The notes below the pieces were generated by a model. It ran no database searches. It had not been told where the DNA came from and worked only from the letters and a program-made list of their open reading frames with translations. From assembly GCA_964383905.1 (NCBI GenBank), contig CAYLJO010000315.1:1-5750 (forward strand): a stretch of 5,750 nucleotides of DNA. Direction: 5' to 3'. Positions 1-5,750 of the stretch are shown here, piece after piece (within the stretch, counting starts at the first letter, position 1; every line of letters begins with the position of its first letter). This DNA is from CAYLJO01 sp964383905 (GTDB taxonomy: Bacteria; Acidobacteriota; Blastocatellia; Pyrinomonadales; Pyrinomonadaceae). A program made the position numbers and the translations under genes.

Positions 1-1414
1 TTTCGAGCTCGGAAATCTCCTTTTCGTGGGCGGAGGCATCGCGCCGCAGCCGCTCGACTTCGCGCAGGACATCTTTGCGCTGGCTCGAAAGGTGTTTGTA
101 GCTGGTCGCCGCTTTCTCCGCATCGCTCAAGGCGGTCTCGATCTGCAGGCGTTCGCTTTCCAACTGCTCGGCACGTTCCTGCGCGCCCCGCCCCGCTTCA
201 GCCTCCTTAATGCGCTTCTGCGTCTGCGCATGCTGTGTGCGCAGGCCCTGGAGCTCTACGTCGAGCTGGGCGAGCCGCTCGCGTGCGCTGAGAGCGCGAG
301 CGCGCAAGTCGCGCAGCCGCTCGCGCTCCCGCTCTAACTCTTCCTGCGCGTCGATCTCCGGCCCAAGGGCGGCCGCGGACGCGCCCGCTTGCAGGGCGCG
401 GTCGAGCGCATCTTCGAGCCGGCGCACCTCGCCTTTTGCAGAGACCAGTCGCCGCGTGACGTTCTCCGCTTTAGCGCGCAGGGCGTCACGCTTTGTCCGC
501 TCAGTCTCCAAACCGCGTAAGAGATCAAACGCCGCCAGGTGCGACTTGTAATCACCTTCGACCGCGCGCCGGCGGCCGAGCGCGGCCGCGGCGGCATCGC
601 GCTCGTTGCGTACGTCCTGCAAGCGGCGCACGGCCGCGTCGCGTTCGACTTCGAGGCGGTCTGCGCGCGAGCGTGTTTCGTTCATGCGCACTTCCGCCTG
701 GTCGAGCTCACTTACAGCCCGCTCTCCCTGTTTGATCTCTTTCTGTAACCGGGCGAGCGCGGCTTCGAGTTCGCGGGCGCGTGCCGCCACCGCCTTGTGC
801 TCTTCAACCAGCTCGTCGTAGCGCGCAAGCTGGCCTTCCGCCCCGCTGATATGCCCGCGTACCTCCGCCGTTCGCTCGCGGATCAAGTTGACGGTGTCCC
901 GGAGACGCTCCGCCCCCTCGCGGTACTCTTCAACCTTCAGGAGACGGTCGAAGGCGGCTTTGCGCTGGCCTGCCGGGCGTAGGAAGTCGGAGGTGAAGGT
1001 GCCCTGCGGAACGCCGATGGCGGAACTGAACAGGGACTTCAAATCTGTACCCGGCTCGATGCCCAGAAGCTTGCGGAGGGTGTTGGAGACATCCGTCCTC
1101 CTCTCCGCGATACGTATGCCCAGGCCGTTGTCGTAAACGTAGTAGCCCTGCCCCGTGTCGCGATAGACGGTGTACTGCCGCTCGTCTATGTCGCTTTCAA
1201 ACGCGACACGCACCGAACCCTTTTTCGCGCCGCGCCGGAGGAAATCCTCTTTGCTGTATTCGAGCGTGTCGAAGAGCGCCCACGCAATGGCTTCGAGGAT
1301 CGTGGTTTTACCCGCACCGTTCTCGCCCGTAATCGCAGTCGTGCCGCGCTCGAACTGGAATTCGGCGTGCTCGTAAGATTTGATGTTTTCGAGTTCGACC
1401 CGCGTGACGTGCAT
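1..1414 (-). CDS. SMC/Rad50/SbcC-like ATPase, N-terminal part (gene runs off the left edge)
   Basis: The reading frame is open from an ATG at 1414 to the window edge, giving 471 complete codons without a stop. The N-terminus (MHVTRVELENIKSYEHAEF) is the first beta-strand region of Rad50/SbcC-type ATPases. Walker A is GENGAGKTT at residues 30-38, and the Q-loop glutamine is Q137 in GVPQGTF. From about residue 165 to 471 the protein is a charged Arg/Glu/Ala/Leu-rich coiled coil. Walker B, the signature motif and any zinc hook would lie beyond the edge; no cysteine occurs in the visible 471 residues. Family members use ATP to clamp DNA, often with an SbcD/Mre11 nuclease, but no nuclease gene lies directly upstream here. 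The start is well fixed because an in-frame TGA (1418-1420) lies just upstream, although no clear Shine-Dalgarno is present. The gene follows lepA by 31 bp and is probably co-transcribed with it. The family is confident; whether it is a true SbcC is not. Confidence 0.9.
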   Translation of the reverse strand, partial: MHVTRVELENIKSYEHAEFQFERGTTAITGENGAGKTTILEAIAWALFDTLEYSKEDFLRRGAKKGSVRVAFESDIDERQYTVYRDTGQGYYVYDNGLGIRIAERRTDVSNTLRKLLGIEPGTDLKSLFSSAIGVPQGTFTSDFLRPAGQRKAAFDRLLKVEEYREGAERLRDTVNLIRERTAEVRGHISGAEGQLARYDELVEEHKAVAARARELEAALARLQKEIKQGERAVSELDQAEVRMNETRSRADRLEVERDAAVRRLQDVRNERDAAAAALGRRRAVEGDYKSHLAAFDLLRGLETERTKRDALRAKAENVTRRLVSAKGEVRRLEDALDRALQAGASAAALGPEIDAQEELERERERLRDLRARALSARERLAQLDVELQGLRTQHAQTQKRIKEAEAGRGAQERAEQLESERLQIETALSDAEKAATSYKHLSSQRKDVLREVERLRRDASAHEKEISELE

Positions 1415-1445
1415 TATTCAGATTCAGCTTGAGGTTAGATGATAT

Positions 1446-3245
<1,800 letters not shown>

Positions 3246-3253
3246 TGGTCAAA

Positions 3254-3318
3254 GCAATCAATCGCCAGTAATCAACCAGGATTTGATTGCTGAATACTGA
3301 TTACTGACTACTGACTAC
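3254..3318. repeat. Heptamer-repeat element in both orientations, upstream of lepA
   Basis: Read on the minus strand, 3318 to 3284 is five consecutive 7-mers: GTAGTCA, GTAGTCA, GTAATCA, GTATTCA, GCAATCA. On the plus strand, related heptamers GCAATCA (3254-3260) and GTAATCA (3268-3274) lie exactly 14 bases apart, i.e. in the same 7-base register. This creates perfect inverted repeats: 8 bp (3254-3261 with 3283-3290) and 9 bp (3266-3274 with 3298-3306), which interleave. The stretch is much richer in AT than the flanking genes. It occupies nearly the whole leader of lepA. It resembles short tandemly repeated elements known from some bacterial intergenic regions, but I cannot assign it to a named family. 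Confidence 0.75.
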
Positions 3319-3320
3319 CA

Positions 3321-3353
3321 TAACAAAACGGGCGCGAAACCGCACGCGCACCC
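3321..3353 (-). terminator. Probable intrinsic terminator of the ferredoxin/MBL gene
   Basis: On the minus strand a 7-bp stem GGGTGCG / CGCGCCC (3353-3347 with 3336-3330) with a 10-base loop is followed by GTTTTGTTA (3329-3321). One pair is a G-U wobble in the minus-strand RNA but would be a C-A mismatch in plus-strand RNA, so the structure fits minus-strand transcription. It begins 36 bases after the stop codon of the ferredoxin/MBL gene and separates it from lepA. The U tract is interrupted by G and the loop is large, so it may be only moderately efficient. Confidence 0.5.
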
Positions 3354-3388
3354 ATCCTGATCAGACCTGATGTTAGCGGCACGACCTT

Positions 3389-4267
3389 TTAACGCGTCGC
3401 CTTCATCCACTCGATGCAACGCCGGAGGTGTGCGCGCATCGCTTCCTTCGTGTCGTGGTGAATGCGCCCGTGGCCGGGTAGCACCCACTCAAAGCTGTAA
3501 TTCAATAGCTTCGCCATCGAGCGGGTCTGTTCGGCCCATGAGTACCATGCGACGCTGCGGAAGGCGGTTAATGTTTCCCGCGCGGGCGACCACGCGAGGT
3601 GATCGCCGGTGAAGAGGAACCTGTTTTTGTAAAGCATGACCACGTGGCCGCGCGTGTGTCCGGGCACGGGGATCAAGAGTATGTCTTCGTCGAGGCGCAC
3701 CTCTTCTTCGCCTTCGATGACGCGCTCCAGCCCCAGTCGCGCCGCGCCGTCGTCCCTGTGCATGATGCGCGTGGCCCCGAACTTTTTGGCGAAAGAGGCA
3801 TGATCGGCGATGTCGTCACGGTGCGTCAGAAAAATCGTGCGAACACCGCCCATCGCGGCCATGCGCTTGACGAGCGGGCCTGAAAAGCGCGGCGAGTCGA
3901 CCAGCACATTGCCACCCTTTTCTTGAGGACGCACGATCAGGTAGCTCCATGCGCCGAAACTTGATTCCGAGGTGAAGCCGCAGAAATAGACATCATCGGC
4001 GACCAGTGTGGGGAAGGCATCAATGCCGATGCGCTTGTTGTAGTTCGGGGTCGCGCCGATGGAACCGGTCGGGCAGGCGACGAGCGCCATCAACGCGCGC
4101 CGCACCTCTTCCGCCGTGGCGGGTTGATGATAGACAATTGACTGCTCGCCGTAGTCGCGAAATGAGTCGGGCGCGAGCTGGCGGCAGGCGTCGCAATCAA
4201 TGCAGGTCGCGTCAACGAAAAAGTCGCCCTCAATGTTCTCCGGCAGACGCCGTGCCCTGTCGGCCAT
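3389..4267 (-). CDS. Ferredoxin-domain / metallo-beta-lactamase-fold fusion hydrolase
   Basis: This 292-residue protein has two parts. Residues about 15-72 are a small ferredoxin with C22, C25, C28 (CIDCDAC) and C65 in ACPTGSI, the layout for one [4Fe-4S] cluster. Residues about 90-292 are an MBL-fold domain with THRDDIADH (148-156), PVPGHTRGH (200-208), TGDH (220-223, D222) and LPGHG (263-267, H266). The usual HxHxDH metal motif is replaced by HRDDIADH, so one histidine position is acidic and two residues are inserted; the remaining ligands are present. Members are generally annotated as MBL-fold hydrolases with unknown substrate; the cluster suggests redox sensing or electron transfer linked to catalysis. 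I chose the ATG at 4267 because GAGGAA (4281-4276) precedes it and homology-like sequence begins there. No signal peptide or membrane segment is seen, so it is probably cytoplasmic. It is divergent from the GntR gene. Confidence 0.9.
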   Translation of the reverse strand: MADRARRLPENIEGDFFVDATCIDCDACRQLAPDSFRDYGEQSIVYHQPATAEEVRRALMALVACPTGSIGATPNYNKRIGIDAFPTLVADDVYFCGFTSESSFGAWSYLIVRPQEKGGNVLVDSPRFSGPLVKRMAAMGGVRTIFLTHRDDIADHASFAKKFGATRIMHRDDGAARLGLERVIEGEEEVRLDEDILLIPVPGHTRGHVVMLYKNRFLFTGDHLAWSPARETLTAFRSVAWYSWAEQTRSMAKLLNYSFEWVLPGHGRIHHDTKEAMRAHLRRCIEWMKATR

Positions 4268-4275
4268 AAACAATA

Positions 4276-4281
4276 TTCCTC
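4276..4281 (-). promoter_or_regulatory. Shine-Dalgarno deciding the start of the ferredoxin/MBL gene
   Basis: GAGGAA on the minus strand lies 8 bases before the ATG at 4267. It supports this start over the in-frame ATG at 4414, which would add 49 residues without domain character and run through the regulatory palindrome and the beginning of the divergent gene. Confidence 0.7.
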
Positions 4282-4366
4282 GTGCTTCAATAATGGCGCA
4301 ACGCACGCGTTCGTTCAAGGCGCTGGCGCGGCAAAATTTACCTGTTGATTTCCGAACTTTTGTTGT

Positions 4367-4388
4367 ACTATTGTCGTAATACAATAGT
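4367..4388. promoter_or_regulatory. Perfect inverted repeat, probable GntR/YtrA operator
   Basis: ACTATTGT (4367-4374) and ACAATAGT (4381-4388) form a perfect 8-bp inverted repeat with a 6-base spacer, cgtaat. The half-sites contain the outer GT / AC pattern that GntR-family dimers commonly recognise. It ends three bases before the first ATG of the GntR gene. Possible -10 hexamers lie inside it: TAATAC (4377-4382), which would place transcription start at about 4389 and make the message leaderless or nearly so, or TACTAT (4366-4371) with TTGATT (4345-4350) as a -35 at a short 15-base spacing. Binding here would block transcription of the repressor-slipin operon. That it is the operator is an inference from position and symmetry. 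Confidence 0.65.
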
Positions 4389-4391
4389 GAA

Positions 4392-4790
4392 ATGAGCGAG
4401 ATGTTCCACATCAACCCCGCGCACCCGACGCCGCTCTACGCGCAACTGGAGCGGGCGATCCGGTTCGCGATCGCCACGGGTCGGTTGCGTATCGGCGATC
4501 AATTACCGACCGTCCGTCAACTGGCGGTCGACCTGCGGATCAACGCCAATACGGTCGCCAAGGTCTACGCCGAACTTGAACGTGCCGGGGTGGTCGAGAC
4601 GCGGCGGGGGGTCGGAACATTTGTGTGCGCGCGCCAGTTTGAAGCGGTCACGCGCCGCGACCGCGACCGCGAATTGAGTGAGATGGCGGATCGTTTCATC
4701 GCCGAGGCGGGAGTCTACGGCTTTTCGCTGGACGATGTGATCAATCATCTCGAAAGCAGGCGCAAGAAGGAGATTAAAAAGTATGGCTAG
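4392..4790 (+). CDS. GntR-family transcriptional regulator, YtrA-like subfamily
   Basis: This 132-residue protein has a GntR winged helix-turn-helix at about residues 13-78. The family hallmarks are PLYAQLERAIRFAIATGRL, GDQLPTVRQLA (35-45), the recognition-helix region NANTVAKVYAELERAG (51-66) and the wing RRGVGTFV (71-78). The C-terminal part (79-132) is a short helical region, not the large ligand-binding domain of FadR or HutC types, which fits the YtrA subfamily. Such proteins are usually dimeric repressors that autoregulate and control a downstream operon, often an ABC transporter responding to cell-envelope stress. Here the downstream gene is a slipin, overlapping by 8 bp. The start at 4392 has no Shine-Dalgarno and would suit a leaderless message; an in-frame ATG at 4401 (MFHINPAHPTPLY) is a plausible alternative. 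The inducer is unknown. Confidence 0.92.
   Translation: MSEMFHINPAHPTPLYAQLERAIRFAIATGRLRIGDQLPTVRQLAVDLRINANTVAKVYAELERAGVVETRRGVGTFVCARQFEAVTRRDRDRELSEMADRFIAEAGVYGFSLDDVINHLESRRKKEIKKYG
4766..4772 (+). promoter_or_regulatory. Shine-Dalgarno of the slipin gene, inside the GntR gene
   Basis: GAAGGAG lies 10 bases before the slipin ATG at 4783 and within the last codons of the GntR gene. It supports this start and indicates that the slipin is translated from the same transcript as the regulator. Confidence 0.75.
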
Positions 4791-5730
4791 CATCACGGAT
4801 TTAGCGCAAACAAGGAGCAACCTGCCGGCGCCGAACACGCCGCGCCTCAACATCGTTGCAACGGCGGTGTTTCTGTCGCCGCTCGTGCTTGGTCTTTTGC
4901 TGACGCTGCTGAGCGGCAGCCCCTTTGGGATAATTGTCGGCTTGCTGCTCGGACTGTTCGGGGCGCAATCGCCGAAGGTCGCCAAGCAATGGGAGCGGGC
5001 GGTCGTACTGCGGCTCGGTCGCTACGTGGGTCTCAGGGGGCCCGGACTTTTCTGGATCGCGCCGTTTATTGACTCGATCTCGTCATGGGTGGACCAACGG
5101 ATCATTACCACCGCCTTCGCCGCCGAAGAGACTTTGACCTCAGACACCGTGCCGGTCAATGTCGACGCGGTGCTCTTCTGGATGGTTTACGACCCCGAAA
5201 AGGCGGCGCTCGAAGTACAGAACTATCCCCAGGCTGTGAGCTGGGCGGCCCAAACGGCGCTGCGCGACATCATCGGCAGAACCTCATTGACCGACCTCCT
5301 ACGCGGCCGCGAGAAGATCGAAGAGGAGCTGCAAAAGTTAATAGACGAACGCTCGAACCCGTGGGGCGTGACGGTCCAGTCGGTGGAAATGCGCGATGTG
5401 GTGATCCCCGCCTCGTTGCAAGACGCCATGTCGCGCGAGGCGCAAGCCGCCCGCGAGAAGCAGGCGCGCATTATTCTCGGCCAGGCCGAGGTTGAGATCG
5501 CCCATCTTTTCGATAAAGCGGCCGAGTCTTACCAAGACAACCCGACGGCGCTTCACCTGCGCGCGATGAACATGCTGTATGAAGGCTTAAAGGAGAAGGG
5601 CGCGCTGATGCTCGTGCCGAGCACGGCGGTCGAGTCGATGGGGATGGGTGGATTGCTGGGCGCGGCGGCGCTCCGACAGCAGAAGCTGGCGAGTGGCGAA
5701 GAAGAGGACGCTGAAGCCCGGAGGAAGTAA
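4783..5730 (+). CDS. Slipin family SPFH/band 7 (stomatin-like) membrane protein
   Basis: This 315-residue protein begins with a short polar segment. A hydrophobic region follows at about 23-61, broken by SGSP (44-47), so it could be two short membrane helices or a hairpin. The stomatin/slipin signature is QWERAVVLRLGRY (69-81) then GLRGPGLFWIAPFID (83-97). The SPFH core includes DTVPVNVDAVLFWMVYDP (121-138), a DIIGRTSLTDLLRGRE segment (162-177) and the conserved NPWGVTVQSVEMRDVVIP (192-209). An Ala/Glu/Arg-rich helix (212-240) of the type that mediates oligomerisation follows, then a C-terminal tail. Slipins form ring-like oligomers in membranes and organise or protect membrane proteins; a partner NfeD gene is common but none is visible here. 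The gene overlaps the repressor gene by 8 bp with its own Shine-Dalgarno, indicating translational linkage. The last 20 bp of the window hold no recognisable feature. Confidence 0.95.
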   Translation: MASITDLAQTRSNLPAPNTPRLNIVATAVFLSPLVLGLLLTLLSGSPFGIIVGLLLGLFGAQSPKVAKQWERAVVLRLGRYVGLRGPGLFWIAPFIDSISSWVDQRIITTAFAAEETLTSDTVPVNVDAVLFWMVYDPEKAALEVQNYPQAVSWAAQTALRDIIGRTSLTDLLRGREKIEEELQKLIDERSNPWGVTVQSVEMRDVVIPASLQDAMSREAQAAREKQARIILGQAEVEIAHLFDKAAESYQDNPTALHLRAMNMLYEGLKEKGALMLVPSTAVESMGMGGLLGAAALRQQKLASGEEEDAEARRK

Positions 5731-5750
5731 GACATTAGCTAAGCCGGCCA

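Noticed and set aside
26..982. Several plus-strand open frames of 60-113 codons.
   Set aside because: They are composition-driven shadows of the coiled coil of the SMC-like gene, with Arg/Ser/Ala-rich low-complexity translations.
3284..3318. The tandem heptamers as a CRISPR array.
   Set aside because: The units are 7 bases with no spacers, so they are simple tandem repeats.
3246..3320. A riboswitch or structured leader in front of lepA.
   Set aside because: The pairing possibilities are by-products of the heptamer units in both orientations, and no known riboswitch core is recognisable.
4268..4414. A 49-residue N-terminal extension of the ferredoxin/MBL protein from an in-frame ATG at 4414.
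   Set aside because: It would cross the palindrome and overlap the divergent GntR start, it has no domain character, and a good Shine-Dalgarno supports the ATG at 4267.
4503..4985. A 160-codon open frame on the minus strand.
   Set aside because: It lies antisense across the end of the GntR gene and the start of the slipin gene, both of which are clear family members, so it is a shadow frame.
5720..5750. A Shine-Dalgarno-like GGAGGA near the slipin stop, suggesting another gene start.
   Set aside because: No ATG, GTG or TTG follows within the window, so there is no supportable start.

Overview
The window is a GC-rich bacterial chromosomal segment with five protein-coding genes on two opposed transcription blocks and very little non-coding DNA. 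No rRNA, tRNA, CRISPR array or insertion sequence is visible. Two features recall Acidobacteriota, particularly Blastocatellia-like genomes: high GC with short AT-richer spacers made of heptamer repeats, and a small YtrA-type GntR regulator coupled to a slipin. This placement is an inference from impression, not from a search.

Left block, minus strand, reading right to left. A ferredoxin/metallo-beta-lactamase-fold fusion protein (4267 to 3389) is followed by a probable intrinsic terminator (3321-3353). Next comes an AT-rich spacer built from heptamer repeats in both orientations (3254-3318), then lepA, encoding elongation factor 4 (3245 to 1446). Only 31 bp later starts an SMC/Rad50/SbcC-like ATPase gene (1414 to 1), which runs off the left edge. 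Its first 471 residues are an intact ATP-binding lobe plus a long coiled coil. lepA and the ATPase gene are probably co-transcribed.

Right block, plus strand. A small GntR/YtrA-type repressor gene (4392-4790) overlaps by 8 bp a slipin (SPFH/band 7) membrane-protein gene (4783-5730). An 8+8 bp perfect inverted repeat ends three bases before the repressor's first ATG, which is what an autoregulatory operator would look like. It lies in the 124 bp divergent region shared with the ferredoxin/MBL gene, so one repressor could influence both directions.

Functionally, lepA is housekeeping translation and the SMC-like ATPase is presumably DNA maintenance. The repressor-slipin pair looks like a small membrane-stress or membrane-organisation operon. 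The ferredoxin/MBL fusion is a redox-linked hydrolase of unknown substrate. The most interesting elements are the operator and near-leaderless start of the repressor, the repressor-slipin pairing without an ABC transporter, the altered metal motif of the MBL protein, and the heptamer element in front of lepA.
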